DNA of 57,071 bases from GCA-2697345 sp045565015 (GTDB taxonomy: Bacteria > Pseudomonadota > Alphaproteobacteria > Rhodobacterales > Rhodobacteraceae): contig JBJLGD010000009.1 of NCBI GenBank assembly GCA_045565015.1, positions 1 to 57,071 on the forward strand, given 5' to 3'. Every line of letters begins with the position of its first letter. Positions within the stretch are counted from its first letter, which is position 1. The notes beneath the pieces are model-generated. The model was not told the DNA's origin. It saw only the letters and a program-made list of their open reading frames with translations, and ran no database searches. This document shows positions 39,842 through 49,315 of this stretch, one piece after another. The translations under genes and the position numbers were made by a program.

Positions 39842-41239
39842 AACTTCTAAAAATTCTTCGAGTCCCCACTCCGCTTTTTCACGGCCATTACCAGATTTTT
39901 TATAGCCACCAAAGGGCGCGTCTGTACCTCCACCCGCATAATTAAGATGTATTTGACCAGCATTCAAATTACGGGCAAAATACATTAGTTTATCGCTATC
40001 TTCCCCTGCAACATAAGCCGCAAGGCCGTATTCACTGTCGTTAGCGATAGATACCGCTTCCTCATCAGTTTTATAGGGAATTATTGATAAAACAGGTCCA
40101 AATATTTCTTCTTGAGCAATTTCCATATCATTGGAAACATTCCCAAATACTGTAGGCTTCACAAAATAACCTTTTTCTAGACCCTCGGGTTTTCCAACCC
40201 CACCCGTAACAAGAGTAGCTCCACTTTGCATGCCTGATTTCAAGAGTTCCTGTACTTTATTAAATTGTATCTCACTCACTAAAGGCCCAATATCAGTACT
40301 CTGTAAGGTAGGATCACCAGTTGTCATCGAATTAGCCGCAGATTTTGCAATTTCCAAAGCTTCGTCATGTCTATGTGCAGGTACTAGCATTCGAGTTGGA
40401 GCATTACATGATTGTCCTGTGTTTGACATACAACCTGAAACACCTTTCGTAACTGACTCGCCAAATTTAGCATCATCAATTACTATATTCGCTGACTTTC
40501 CTCCAAGCTCTTGACTCACTCTTTTTACTGTTTTGGCTGATGCTGTAGCAACTGCTACGCCTCCTCTGGTTGATCCAGTAAAAGACATCATGTCTATATC
40601 TTCATGACTGGACATTGCTTCACCAACTATTGGACCATATCCATGCACCATGTTATAAACACCCGCAGGAGCCCCAGCTTCATGGATTATTTCTGAGATA
40701 ATTATCGCTGATAATGGTGCAATTTCACTTGGTTTCAAGACTGCTGTGCAACCTGCTGCGATACAAGGCGCTAACTTAGAAACTACTTGGTTTATTGGCC
40801 AGTTCCACGGTGTGATTAATCCACAAACACCTATTGGTTCTTTTCTAATCACCATATTATTATGCGTATATTCAAACTTTTGTTCTTCAAGAACTCGAAT
40901 AGCTGTTTTTAAATGACCCAGTCCAACACTTGCCTGCGCACCACCAGCCAGATTAATAGGAGCCCCCATTTCGGTCATGATTGCTTGGGCTATATCATTG
41001 AATCTCTTTTTATAGATGTTCCTAATTTCAGTAAGAAGTTCAACTCGTTCATTTACAGGAGTTCTAGAAAATGATTTGAAGGCTTGTCGTGCTGCACTCA
41101 CAGCATTATTTACATCGTCTTCAGATCCAACACTAATTTGGCCAACACTTTCCTCAGTTGCTGGATTTATAACATCAAGTGTTTCCGGCTTTACAGGGTC
41201 AACCCATTTACCGTTTATATAAAATTGCGACAAGTTCAT
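39821..41239 (-). CDS. Aldehyde dehydrogenase family protein
   Basis: A 472-residue NAD(P)-dependent aldehyde dehydrogenase read from the ATG at 41239, which has TAAGGAG upstream; an upstream in-frame ATG at 41308 would add 23 residues without a ribosome site. The catalytic machinery is present: the Asn in TPWNWPINQV, the general base Glu in SQELGGKSANIV, and the nucleophilic Cys in SNTGQSCNAPTRM. The C-terminal GTDAPFGGYKKSGNGREKAEWG is typical. It oxidises an aldehyde to an acid in the cytoplasm. It resembles the broad betaine-aldehyde/vanillin-type group. The substrate is not predictable from neighbours. Confidence 0.9.
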   Translation of the reverse strand: MNLSQFYINGKWVDPVKPETLDVINPATEESVGQISVGSEDDVNNAVSAARQAFKSFSRTPVNERVELLTEIRNIYKKRFNDIAQAIMTEMGAPINLAGGAQASVGLGHLKTAIRVLEEQKFEYTHNNMVIRKEPIGVCGLITPWNWPINQVVSKLAPCIAAGCTAVLKPSEIAPLSAIIISEIIHEAGAPAGVYNMVHGYGPIVGEAMSSHEDIDMMSFTGSTRGGVAVATASAKTVKRVSQELGGKSANIVIDDAKFGESVTKGVSGCMSNTGQSCNAPTRMLVPAHRHDEALEIAKSAANSMTTGDPTLQSTDIGPLVSEIQFNKVQELLKSGMQSGATLVTGGVGKPEGLEKGYFVKPTVFGNVSNDMEIAQEEIFGPVLSIIPYKTDEEAVSIANDSEYGLAAYVAGEDSDKLMYFARNLNAGQIHLNYAGGGTDAPFGGYKKSGNGREKAEWGLEEFLEVKAIMGS

Positions 41240-41470
41240 AAGACTGCTCCTTAAATAGTTATTCTCTTTAAGTTCAAATGACAGATGTATTGAACTTTTC
41301 GGTGCCATATTGCCTTAAATTAATCCACTGTCCAGCGCATATTTAGGGAAAGTGAAACTTCGTCACACCAAAGAAAACTTGACTACTATAAATATAATAG
41401 TGCCTGAAAAATTAACCACCTTACACACTGGTTGTTAGCATAGACAGAAATATTGCTTTTACTTGGACCT

Positions 41471-43240
41471 TTAAATTTCCCAGATTGGCGTTAAGCCCTT
41501 GATAAGATAATCCATACAAATAGATGGTGCTACCTTTTTATAATCTTCTATTGTCTTTACTTCAGGGCGCTCTTCACGAAATTTCTCCAAAAATATCTTA
41601 GCATTTTCAAGATCTCCTAAATGGACATAGATTGCCGCACGCCACCCGTTGTAGCGACTATGAGAACCCCGATCATATAAAATATTACACCACTCCAAGC
41701 TCTTATTAGAGTCAGCCATTGCCATGTAAAGAAAAGGCATTAAACCTTCATAACCTTTCCTACCAATTGGATTCATTTCCATTGCTCTCAATAGGTAATA
41801 TTCTGCTTCCTCAAACCGCTTATCGTTACATAGAGCCCAGCCGTAGTCATTATTCGAACCATCATGACTTGGGTTCAGGTCCAAAGCCTGTTTAGCATAT
41901 TTCAATCGCAGTGGATAATCTTTTTTGAGATTAAAAGATCTACTATACATTGCGACTGCTTCAGGATTATTAGGATCGATAGAATACGCTTTGAAAGATA
42001 AATCATGAAATAGTAACTCATTTTCTTTGCGTTGATGTTGATGAACAGCCATAAATAAATTGCCATAAATGCGGCGAGCTTTAAGTACATAAGCGTCACA
42101 CAAATCTGGGTCCTGAGCTATTGCGGAGTCGCAAAGATCAAAAAATGCATTGTTTGCGACTTCATCTGGATCGTCACCAGCCCATGTCTCGTTATATATA
42201 GCCAGCGCTTTCAGGTAATTGTCCCACGCAGACAAAGATGTAGGCGGTTTGGTCCGTATGCGTTCGTGCTCTTTTCCTTTTAGAGCTGGAAAAATTAATG
42301 TTGCAACCTCCTGTGATACCTCGTCTTGCACCTCAAAAATATCATCCAATGAGCGATCCCAACGTTTAGACCAAACTTGTTGATCATCTTTTGAATCTAA
42401 TAAACTGGCTACTATGCGTACTTTATTACCTCCTTTACGAATACTACCTTCAACAATGTAATCTGCGCCCAACCGCTGAGCGAGTTCTGAGGAATTCAGT
42501 TCTTGACCCTTGAAGCTAAATGAAGAATTCCTCGCTATAACTGGAAATGATTTCCAGGAAGCAAGGTTAGCGATAATATCCTCGGTAACTCCGTCAGCAA
42601 AGTACTCTTGTTCTTCGTCATTACTCATATTTTTAAACGGCAGCACCGCGATTGTTGGTGGCTTGCTTTCTGCCACTTCAACTGTTTCATTTGATGAACC
42701 TAAGACTCTCGTTTCTAAACCGTCTAGGATAATATCGTAAGCGCGGAGAACAGTGTTTTTTACTTTCTGAGTACCAAGATCATTAAACTCCAACTCCACT
42801 TTTTTATTAGCAAAATCATATATTGTTTCTGATAAAGACACCCCTCCCGGCTGACTTAACACTTCAAGTCTTGCAGCGTTGTTAACTCCTTCACCGTATA
42901 AGTTTGTACCTTCAACTATTACATCACCTACATTAAGACCGATACGAAACTGCATTTTTGACTCTTCTGGAACAGTAAGATTACGCTTTCTTATCATTTT
43001 TTGAAATTCAGTCGCACAGACTACCGCGCCTACCGCACTTTGGAACTCCGCTAGGACTGAATCTCCCGCTGTATTAAAAATACGGGCATCATATTCCTTG
43101 AAAAGTTGCTCCATTATATTACGACACGCTCGAAGACTTTTTAGCGTAGTATTCTCATTTTTCTCCATAAGCGTACTAAAACCAACAACGTCTGTTACAA
43201 ATATAACCGCAATCTTACGAATGATCTGGTCGTCAGTCAT
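41471..43240 (-). CDS. Class III nucleotide cyclase fused to TolB-like and TPR domains
   Basis: A 589-residue protein. Residues 1-170 are a class III adenylate/guanylate cyclase domain with metal Asp17 (FVTDVVGFS) and Asp60 (NTAGDSVLAEF), plus the Asn/Arg pair in GVNNAARLE. Position 56, where adenylate cyclases have a base-selecting Lys, is Asn. Residues about 195-310 form a TolB-like domain (PTIAVLPFKNMSNDEEQEYFADG) involved in protein contacts. The rest is TPR-like helical repeats (AKQALDLNPSHDG, AEYYLLRAMEMNP). This architecture is common in alphaproteobacteria. The ATG follows TAAGGAG. It has no close operon partner. The altered base pocket leaves activity uncertain. Confidence 0.85.
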   Translation of the reverse strand: MTDDQIIRKIAVIFVTDVVGFSTLMEKNENTTLKSLRACRNIMEQLFKEYDARIFNTAGDSVLAEFQSAVGAVVCATEFQKMIRKRNLTVPEESKMQFRIGLNVGDVIVEGTNLYGEGVNNAARLEVLSQPGGVSLSETIYDFANKKVELEFNDLGTQKVKNTVLRAYDIILDGLETRVLGSSNETVEVAESKPPTIAVLPFKNMSNDEEQEYFADGVTEDIIANLASWKSFPVIARNSSFSFKGQELNSSELAQRLGADYIVEGSIRKGGNKVRIVASLLDSKDDQQVWSKRWDRSLDDIFEVQDEVSQEVATLIFPALKGKEHERIRTKPPTSLSAWDNYLKALAIYNETWAGDDPDEVANNAFFDLCDSAIAQDPDLCDAYVLKARRIYGNLFMAVHQHQRKENELLFHDLSFKAYSIDPNNPEAVAMYSRSFNLKKDYPLRLKYAKQALDLNPSHDGSNNDYGWALCNDKRFEEAEYYLLRAMEMNPIGRKGYEGLMPFLYMAMADSNKSLEWCNILYDRGSHSRYNGWRAAIYVHLGDLENAKIFLEKFREERPEVKTIEDYKKVAPSICMDYLIKGLTPIWEI

Positions 43241-43395
43241 CTAAACTCTCCTTAGATATAAATACCTTTCGGAAATTAAGCCAAACACCCAAAAAAACTA
43301 CGATACTGAACTTATACTAAGAGTGTTGACACAAATTTAATATAGAGTGAGCTTAGCAGATGCCGTCCGCTTTGCAAGAATTAGAAAATGATACG

Positions 43396-43674
43396 TTACC
43401 GGCAAGCATTGGGGTGCTCCTTTCCCCATACTTTTTTGGAGTCTTTAGAGACCAATCGTTGCTGTACCCTGTTTAACTCTTCAATTGCTTTTTCAAAACT
43501 TCCCGTTTGAGAAAGGATCCGATTAAAAGTTTTGTGTACAGACTTAGGTCGCCAGGGTAATTCTGCAGTTGAAATCCATGTTCGGAGCCCTTGTGGAAGG
43601 CGATCAAACTGGTGCATAGAATCTTCGTTACGCTGTTTGCATTTTAAGCTGGTATTACCCAAGTTCCCTGCCAT
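43396..43674 (-). CDS. DUF6525 family protein (zigA operon)
   Basis: A 92-residue protein with the pattern I recall for DUF6525: a basic N terminus (GNTSLKCKQRNED), then MHQFDRLPQGLRTWISTAELPWRPKSV and a helical tail. The ATG at 43674 overlaps the stop of the DUF1826 gene as TGATG, so it is translated with it; a TTG one codon earlier is also open. It is the last gene of zigA-DUF1826-DUF6525. Function is unknown. A conserved acidic/aromatic core and operon position suggest a role under zinc limitation. Confidence 0.72.
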   Translation of the reverse strand: MAGNLGNTSLKCKQRNEDSMHQFDRLPQGLRTWISTAELPWRPKSVHKTFNRILSQTGSFEKAIEELNRVQQRLVSKDSKKVWGKEHPNACR

Positions 43675-44303
43675 CAACTCTCCTCTTCCAAATCAAAAAT
43701 AGGATCAATTACAAGAACAGATCTGCATTCTCCTGTGCCTTCTATGGGAGGTGAACGATGAACCACTCCAGACTTTGGAGACTCCGGCCAAAGAGTGCCT
43801 CGCAAAACAATTGGAGACCCTAAAGGTACATTAAAAATGTGAGACGGCTCTGCCCCATTAATTGAAACGCCATATTGAGTGCCCGAACCTCGATAGGTAC
43901 ACAAAAGACGAGACTTAATTGCATCGATATGGAATTTTCGACAAGCATTTGTGGTTATCACATCCAATCGTAGCCGAATGTAAGGTGGATGCATGATATC
44001 AGTAAAGGCTTTTGCAAGATCAGATATATCTGCAATAAATCGATCGCGTTCCTCACAATCAGGAGTCCCAGAATTATCGCAAATCTGCTTTAACGCTCTT
44101 TGTACCCTTTCAGGGGGTAAAATCACACGAGCTTTTGGTAAGTAAACCGGATCTAGCTCCTTAATCCAATTAAGAACCCTAGAATCAGGTTTTCTATGAC
44201 AGGATACTATCGCACAGCTATCTTCTTGGATGATTGACAAGTCAGAAATTTCATTTGCGAAACCTACACCCGCATCTAGGTCTAAGTCTTGTGTTAATGT
44301 CAT
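43674..44303 (-). CDS. DUF1826 protein with an HxD...H...R motif (zigA operon)
   Basis: A 209-residue soluble protein. The C-terminal half has KFHIDAIKSRLLCTYRGSGTQY with His125-x-Asp127, and GVVHRSPPIEGTGECRSVLVID with His182 and Arg194. This spacing resembles the metal and oxoglutarate sites of double-stranded-beta-helix oxygenases, though I cannot confirm the fold. The gene starts within the zigA stop (ATGA overlap). The family is uncharacterised to my knowledge, but its pairing with zigA and a Zur-like box places it in zinc homeostasis. Confidence 0.8.
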   Translation of the reverse strand: MTLTQDLDLDAGVGFANEISDLSIIQEDSCAIVSCHRKPDSRVLNWIKELDPVYLPKARVILPPERVQRALKQICDNSGTPDCEERDRFIADISDLAKAFTDIMHPPYIRLRLDVITTNACRKFHIDAIKSRLLCTYRGSGTQYGVSINGAEPSHIFNVPLGSPIVLRGTLWPESPKSGVVHRSPPIEGTGECRSVLVIDPIFDLEEES

Positions 44304-45508
44304 GCAGCGTCCTCCACTCTATTCCAATTTGGAAACGGGTCAGAAAATTTAGGTAATGAATGTGGCGTTAAGGCCTGATCTTCAGCTACAAGAGCGTTGT
44401 CCAATAGCATTTTAATATCTGCCCAATTAATTCCCGCACCAATGAAAACAATCTCTTGTCGGCGATCACCCCAAGGCTCTTGCCAATGCTGTTTCATATA
44501 ATTTTTACCTACGTCATCTTGTGGCCACCGGTTTTCTGGTACCGAAGCCCACCAGGTTCCTAAGGGCCGGATTGAAGAAAGCGCACCCGCCAGAGAAAAC
44601 TCTGCTACCCACTCTGGTCTAGTTGCTATCCAAAAATGGCCCTTAGCACGTATCACGCCAGGTAAATCACCATTTAGAACGGTCATAATTTTTTCTGGAA
44701 CAAACGGTCTACGAGCACGATAGACAAAGGAAGCAACACCATATTCTTCAGTTTCCGGCACATGATCCGCAAAACCATAAAGTTCTTTTACCCACATCGG
44801 ATGTTCGTGAGCCTTTTCAAAATCAAACAGCCCTGTATTCAATATTTTATTTGCTGGAACATCAGAGTGGTTTACCTCCAAGATCTGCGCATCAGCATTT
44901 AAACTACGAATGATCTGGCGAGCGGCCTTGGTTTTATGAGATCCTGCATCTTCTATTTTGTTAAGAACAACAACATCCGCAAATTCTATCTGCTCAACTA
45001 ATAAATTTACCAACGTCCGTTCATCGTCTTCCCCGAGAGTTTCCCCTCTATCTCGAAGAAAGTCATGACTGGAATAGTCATTGAGAAGATTAACAGCATC
45101 AACTACGGTTACCATCGTATCCAACTCAGCCACGTCTGATAGGCTTTGCCCGTCTTCATCTCGGAAGTCAAAAGTAGCGGCTACAGGTAGCGGTTCAGAG
45201 ATCCCCGTAGACTCAATTAATAGATAGTCAAAACGGTTTTCTTCAGATAGCCTCCTTACTTCGGCCAACAGGTCATCTCTCAAAGTACAACAAATACAGC
45301 CGTTAGACATCTCTACCAGCGTTTCATTTGTTCGACTTAAATTGGTATCAGCACGCACAAGATCAGAATCGATATTTACCTCCGACATGTCGTTAACGAT
45401 TACGGCCACACGCAACCCATCGCGATTATTTAAAACACGATTAAGGAGCGTAGTTTTTCCTGCACCTAAAAAGCCCGAGAGGACCGTAACGGGAAGTTTA
45501 TTTGTCAT
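44300..45508 (-). CDS. zigA: Zinc metallochaperone GTPase ZigA
   Basis: A 402-residue COG0523 GTPase. Walker A is SGFLGAGKTTLLNRVL, the switch/metal region is IVNDMSEVNIDSDLV followed by MSNGCICCTLRDDLL (C-x-C-C), and base recognition is NKIE. The C-terminal half is the long CobW_C domain of the ZigA/YciC type (GFADHVPETEEYGVASFVYRARRPF, LGTWWASVPENRWP). These proteins supply zinc to key enzymes when zinc is scarce. The ATG follows AAGGATA. About 100 bases upstream is a palindrome matching the Zur boxes at znuA/zur, overlapping the -10 of a good promoter. Confidence 0.9.
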   Translation of the reverse strand: MTNKLPVTVLSGFLGAGKTTLLNRVLNNRDGLRVAVIVNDMSEVNIDSDLVRADTNLSRTNETLVEMSNGCICCTLRDDLLAEVRRLSEENRFDYLLIESTGISEPLPVAATFDFRDEDGQSLSDVAELDTMVTVVDAVNLLNDYSSHDFLRDRGETLGEDDERTLVNLLVEQIEFADVVVLNKIEDAGSHKTKAARQIIRSLNADAQILEVNHSDVPANKILNTGLFDFEKAHEHPMWVKELYGFADHVPETEEYGVASFVYRARRPFVPEKIMTVLNGDLPGVIRAKGHFWIATRPEWVAEFSLAGALSSIRPLGTWWASVPENRWPQDDVGKNYMKQHWQEPWGDRRQEIVFIGAGINWADIKMLLDNALVAEDQALTPHSLPKFSDPFPNWNRVEDAA

Positions 45509-45603
45509 ATATATTATCCTTACAAAAATGGGTGGCTTTTTACAGATTGATCCACAGAAAAAAAATGAACTGCCAGTAAGTTTCAGTATAAAGTTATTTA
45601 TAA

Positions 45604-45618
45604 TGCTATGTTATAGCA
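45604..45618. promoter_or_regulatory. Candidate Zur box upstream of zigA
   Basis: TGCTATGTTATAGCA has perfect 6-bp arms (TGCTAT/ATAGCA) around a 3-base centre. It fits TGYTATnnTATWGCA, the consensus of the two boxes between znuA and zur 12 kb away. It covers the -10 hexamer of the predicted zigA promoter, the classic place for a repressor. Confidence 0.7.
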
Positions 45619-45639
45619 TACCAAATATATTTTATGCAA
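45610..45639 (-). promoter_or_regulatory. Predicted zigA promoter
   Basis: On the minus strand TTGCAT (45639-45634) and TATAAC (45615-45610) are 18 bases apart, a good sigma70 match. The -10 lies inside the Zur-like palindrome, so bound repressor would block polymerase. Confidence 0.5.
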
Positions 45640-45691
45640 GAACTGTAAAGTCGATTTTTAACAAATTATGAAAGAATTATAGTTATCAATA

Positions 45692-47233
45692 TCACAAAAG
45701 TTTTAATTGTTGAGATTCAGATCTCACTTTAACTCTTGATCTTGATTTTCTACTTCCATGCTTTTCAAAAACTATCCGTGACTCGTGCTTAAACATTTTG
45801 TTTTTACGAATTTGATTAATCTTATCTTTAGCAATCTTGGCTTCCTGCGTATGATCTATTATCGGTGCGGGATAATCCTTCCCAACGATTACTGAACTCT
45901 CATCAATCAAATTTTTCTGATATTTCCAGGGTTCATGGATAAATTCTTTTGGAAAAGAACGTAGTTCCGGCACCCATTTTTTTATAAAGTCACCGTTGGG
46001 GTCGTGTTCGATGGATTGTTTAATAGGATTATACACCCGCATAGCATTTATACCCGTCACGCCTGACTGCATTTGTAATTGACTATAATGGATACCAGGC
46101 TCAAAATCTGTGAAAAGTCTTGCTAAGTAGTTTCCAGTTACCCGCCAATCGATCCATAATTGGTAGCTTGCAAAACTTACAAGCATAGCTCTCATTCTAA
46201 AGGTAATCCATCCTTCGAACATCAGGTTTCTCATACACGCATCTATGAATGGATAACCAGTTTTTCCACTTGACCAAGCTATAAATTTTTTATCCTCTTT
46301 ATTAATCTCACGTAAGCCTTCGAAAGCTTGATGCATACAGTTTGTTTCGATCCGCGGTTGGTCCTCCAATTTTTGAATAAAGTGGCAGCGCCAGGCCAAT
46401 CTTGAATTGAATGCCGTGAGATTCCGCCCATATTTTTTTTTATCATCGGCTGATAATTGTAATCTTCTTTTTTTAATTGATTGTACAACTTCTCTAACTG
46501 ATAAGGTTCCCCAAGTTAAATGCGTTGACAATCTGGAACAATATTTCTCAGACTGACCAGGTGCTGAAATATGATGTAAATAGTTTCGAGAACGGTCATT
46601 CAAAAAACTTTTCAGATCCTTTACTGCTTTCTGTCTTCCTCCCTCCTGAACTCTACCGACAATATTATCTCCAAATATTATATCAGTTTTACTTGGAAAT
46701 TCCTTATAAACACATTTTTGCAATGGATCTAATTTACTAGGCTTTGGAATAATTTTATCTGACATCCTTTTATTCCTAATTTTGGACCACTCATTGCGAG
46801 ATGAAAGCCTCCGAACAACTCCATTTGACGGATATTCACATAATTTTATATTATTAGTTTTGCACCAGGTTTGAACTTTTTTATCCCGCTCATATGTCCA
46901 ATTATTACCTGTTTCTTCATGTGAAAATATACTCTGTACATTAAAGAACTGATTAATTTTTTTAAGTCTTTCTATTACGTCACCAACTTGGACAATTAAG
47001 GGCTGGCCTAAATTACTCAATTCAGCATTCAGGCTGCTCAAACAATCATGGATAAAATACCAATGCCGACGGGAACTAAATTCCATTTCCCAATAATTTG
47101 GTTCGACAACATATAAAGGTAATAGTGGTAAGTTTTGCATAGATGCATCGAATAATGGAGCATGATCATTGATCCTAAGATCACGTTTAAACCAAACAAT
47201 ATTAATATTTTTTTTTGTAGTCGCGATGCTCAT
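45692..47233 (-). CDS. Deoxyribodipyrimidine photolyase / cryptochrome family
   Basis: A 513-residue flavoprotein of the photolyase family, which repairs UV-made cyclobutane pyrimidine dimers using blue light. The antenna domain opens with NIVWFKRDLRINDHAPLF. The FAD domain contains LAWRCHFIQKLED, SSGKTGYPFIDACMRNL, RMRAMLVSFASYQLWIDWR, and FEPGIHYSQLQMQSGVTG with the adenine-pocket residues, followed by NPIKQSIEHDPNGDFIKKWVP. No Cys cluster for an iron-sulfur centre was seen, which argues against the CryB/PhrB group. The C terminus is a basic tail rich in Lys/Arg. It lies 10 bases after the dehydrogenase gene at 47243-48361 and may be co-transcribed with it. Repair versus signalling cannot be settled from sequence. 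Confidence 0.88.
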   Translation of the reverse strand: MSIATTKKNINIVWFKRDLRINDHAPLFDASMQNLPLLPLYVVEPNYWEMEFSSRRHWYFIHDCLSSLNAELSNLGQPLIVQVGDVIERLKKINQFFNVQSIFSHEETGNNWTYERDKKVQTWCKTNNIKLCEYPSNGVVRRLSSRNEWSKIRNKRMSDKIIPKPSKLDPLQKCVYKEFPSKTDIIFGDNIVGRVQEGGRQKAVKDLKSFLNDRSRNYLHHISAPGQSEKYCSRLSTHLTWGTLSVREVVQSIKKRRLQLSADDKKKYGRNLTAFNSRLAWRCHFIQKLEDQPRIETNCMHQAFEGLREINKEDKKFIAWSSGKTGYPFIDACMRNLMFEGWITFRMRAMLVSFASYQLWIDWRVTGNYLARLFTDFEPGIHYSQLQMQSGVTGINAMRVYNPIKQSIEHDPNGDFIKKWVPELRSFPKEFIHEPWKYQKNLIDESSVIVGKDYPAPIIDHTQEAKIAKDKINQIRKNKMFKHESRIVFEKHGSRKSRSRVKVRSESQQLKLL

Positions 47234-47242
47234 CAGATATTA

Positions 47243-48361
47243 CTAAACCGTACCATCTTCTGGAATAGTCAAAACAATCTTTCCAACAAAATTCTTCTCA
47301 AGGAACATCTCTTGCGCAGCGCATATCTCCTCTAATGGAAAAGTTGCTGCCACCATAGGGATCAATTCACCCTGCTCGATATAACGTATTAGATTTTGAA
47401 AGCAAGTTTTGTCCTGAAATGTAGAACCCATCAATGTCAAATCTTTCAGATAAAGTGTTCTGACATCTAGCTCTACCATTGGTCCAGCAATTGCACCGGC
47501 AGAGATATAACGTCCTCCACGTTTCATAACATTAATAAGATTAGGCCAAGAAGATCCGGCCACCAGATCTACAACAACATCAATACTTTCCTTCCCCAGT
47601 AGATCAACAGGGTTATCGTTACGTCCAATCACCCGGCTCGCACCAGCCGCCATTACAGCTACAACTTTGTCCTTCCCAGCTACAGCGATCACCTCAGCGC
47701 CCCGCCGCCTTGCCAACTGAATTGCAGCTGAGCCAACCCCACCAGATGCCCCTGTGATTAACACACGTTCTGGTCCTAGTTGCACACGATGAAGCATATT
47801 TTCTGCGGTTGAATATGCACAAGGGATTGAAGCCAATTCAATATCACTCCAATCACTATCGATAACAAAAACTTCACTGGAAATTGCTTTACTATATTGG
47901 GCAAATCCACCATCACATTCTGATCCCAAAGTCCAACAAAAGTACCGGTCTTGTGTCAGTGGATCTTGCATCATAGTCCGAACTAATACTCGTTCACCAA
48001 TACGGCTAGAATCAACATTCTTGCCCACTGCCACAATTTTTCCACACACATCTGCTCCTTGAATACGTGGGAAAACTAACGGCACCCCGCTCCAACCAGC
48101 GTCATCCGTATTAACATTCTCGATTCCACCAAAACTCCCAGAATTGGTATCTTCAGTCACTGATTTAGAATACCATCCTATGCGAGTATTAATATCAGTA
48201 TTATTTACACCTGCGGCATGAACACGAATAAGTACTTCATCCTCGTTTATCCGAGGTACCGGCACATCTTTTTTATAAACCAGTTTGTCCATCCCGCCAT
48301 GCCCAATTAACTGAACAGCATGCATAACAGCTGGAATCTTGGTTTTCGCATTCAGTGTCAT
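47243..48361 (-). CDS. Medium-chain dehydrogenase/reductase (zinc alcohol dehydrogenase/quinone reductase-like)
   Basis: A 372-residue MDR-family protein. The GroES-like N-terminal domain has VLIRVHAAGVNNTDINTRIGWY, which carries Asn/Thr/Asp where zinc alcohol dehydrogenases have a Cys ligand. PRIQGADVCGKIVAVGKNV follows. The cofactor domain has ITGASGGVGSAAIQLARRRGA, typical of NADPH-dependent quinone reductase/crotonyl-CoA reductase relatives. A catalytic zinc site is therefore doubtful. It probably reduces an enoyl or carbonyl group. It is upstream of the photolyase on the same strand. Confidence 0.82.
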   Translation of the reverse strand: MTLNAKTKIPAVMHAVQLIGHGGMDKLVYKKDVPVPRINEDEVLIRVHAAGVNNTDINTRIGWYSKSVTEDTNSGSFGGIENVNTDDAGWSGVPLVFPRIQGADVCGKIVAVGKNVDSSRIGERVLVRTMMQDPLTQDRYFCWTLGSECDGGFAQYSKAISSEVFVIDSDWSDIELASIPCAYSTAENMLHRVQLGPERVLITGASGGVGSAAIQLARRRGAEVIAVAGKDKVVAVMAAGASRVIGRNDNPVDLLGKESIDVVVDLVAGSSWPNLINVMKRGGRYISAGAIAGPMVELDVRTLYLKDLTLMGSTFQDKTCFQNLIRYIEQGELIPMVAATFPLEEICAAQEMFLEKNFVGKIVLTIPEDGTV

Positions 48362-48439
48362 TATTATACTCCAAGGCTCAATTATTATTCTGAAAATATA
48401 ATTATAACGATATCGATAATACTTGCCACCTGAGTTTTT

Positions 48440-49315
48440 CTATCTTTTCCTAATTTCGATCCAGCTAACTAGACTTATCGCAGAAATTATAATTGATCCT
48501 CCGATTATAACCCAAATATCAATAGGCTCTGAGAAAAATACTAAACCAACAATAGCTGCCCAAACTAAATCGAGAAAAACAACCGGTTGGGTAACATTTA
48601 CTGGCGCAGCTTTAAATGCCATTGACATTGCCCAATGGGCAGCCGTTGCAAAAAAAGCAATCAGCATAAGGACTAAAAGCTCATGGAAACTGGGGTTCAC
48701 CCAATGAATTAATGCAAGAGGCGCCAGCCAAATTGATACAGTCAGTGTAAGCATAAACACAATCAATAATGGTTTGACCTCATCAGTCGCTTTTTTTGCT
48801 AAAAGAAATGAAATTCCAAAAACCACAGTCGCCAACAACATTACGAAATGCCCAGAGCCAAGTTCTCTCAAACCAGGTCGTAAGATCAAAAATGTCCCAA
48901 AAAGAGAAATTACCAAACAAAGAATTCGACCTCTTGTTACTTGTTCCTTTAAATAGAAGGATGCCCCAATGAAAACAAATACAGGTACTAAATAATAAAG
49001 AGCGGTGACTTCTGTCATTGGTATACGTGCCATGGAATAGAACCATGCAACCACAGCAATCGCATGTAATGATCCTCTGACAAGCATAAGACTTACTAAA
49101 CTCTTACGAACTCCAGTCAGCCCTAATTGGTGACAAAACGGAGCTAATAACAATAGACCAAAAATATATCTTAAAAACCCAGACTGGCTTGCAGGGAGGG
49201 ATGTTCCTAAAGATTTTACCGAAGCCGTCATCGCACAAAATGACAAGCCCGTAATTATCATAAAAAATATTCCATACAACGCATTCGATTGAACTTTTTT
49301 AGTTTTAGACAACAC
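48440..49315 (-). CDS. EamA/DMT-family transporter (intact)
   Basis: A 291-residue inner-membrane protein with ten predicted helices in two EamA repeats. Characteristic parts are FMIITGLSFCAMTASVKSLG at the start, MTEVTALYYLVPVFVFIGASF in the first repeat and VTQPVVFLDLVWAAIVGLVFFSEP in the second. It starts with GTG at 49315 without a clear ribosome site. The family exports or imports metabolites, and the substrate is unknown. It is a paralogue of the frameshifted gene at 269-1136. Confidence 0.85.
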   Translation of the reverse strand: MLSKTKKVQSNALYGIFFMIITGLSFCAMTASVKSLGTSLPASQSGFLRYIFGLLLLAPFCHQLGLTGVRKSLVSLMLVRGSLHAIAVVAWFYSMARIPMTEVTALYYLVPVFVFIGASFYLKEQVTRGRILCLVISLFGTFLILRPGLRELGSGHFVMLLATVVFGISFLLAKKATDEVKPLLIVFMLTLTVSIWLAPLALIHWVNPSFHELLVLMLIAFFATAAHWAMSMAFKAAPVNVTQPVVFLDLVWAAIVGLVFFSEPIDIWVIIGGSIIISAISLVSWIEIRKR

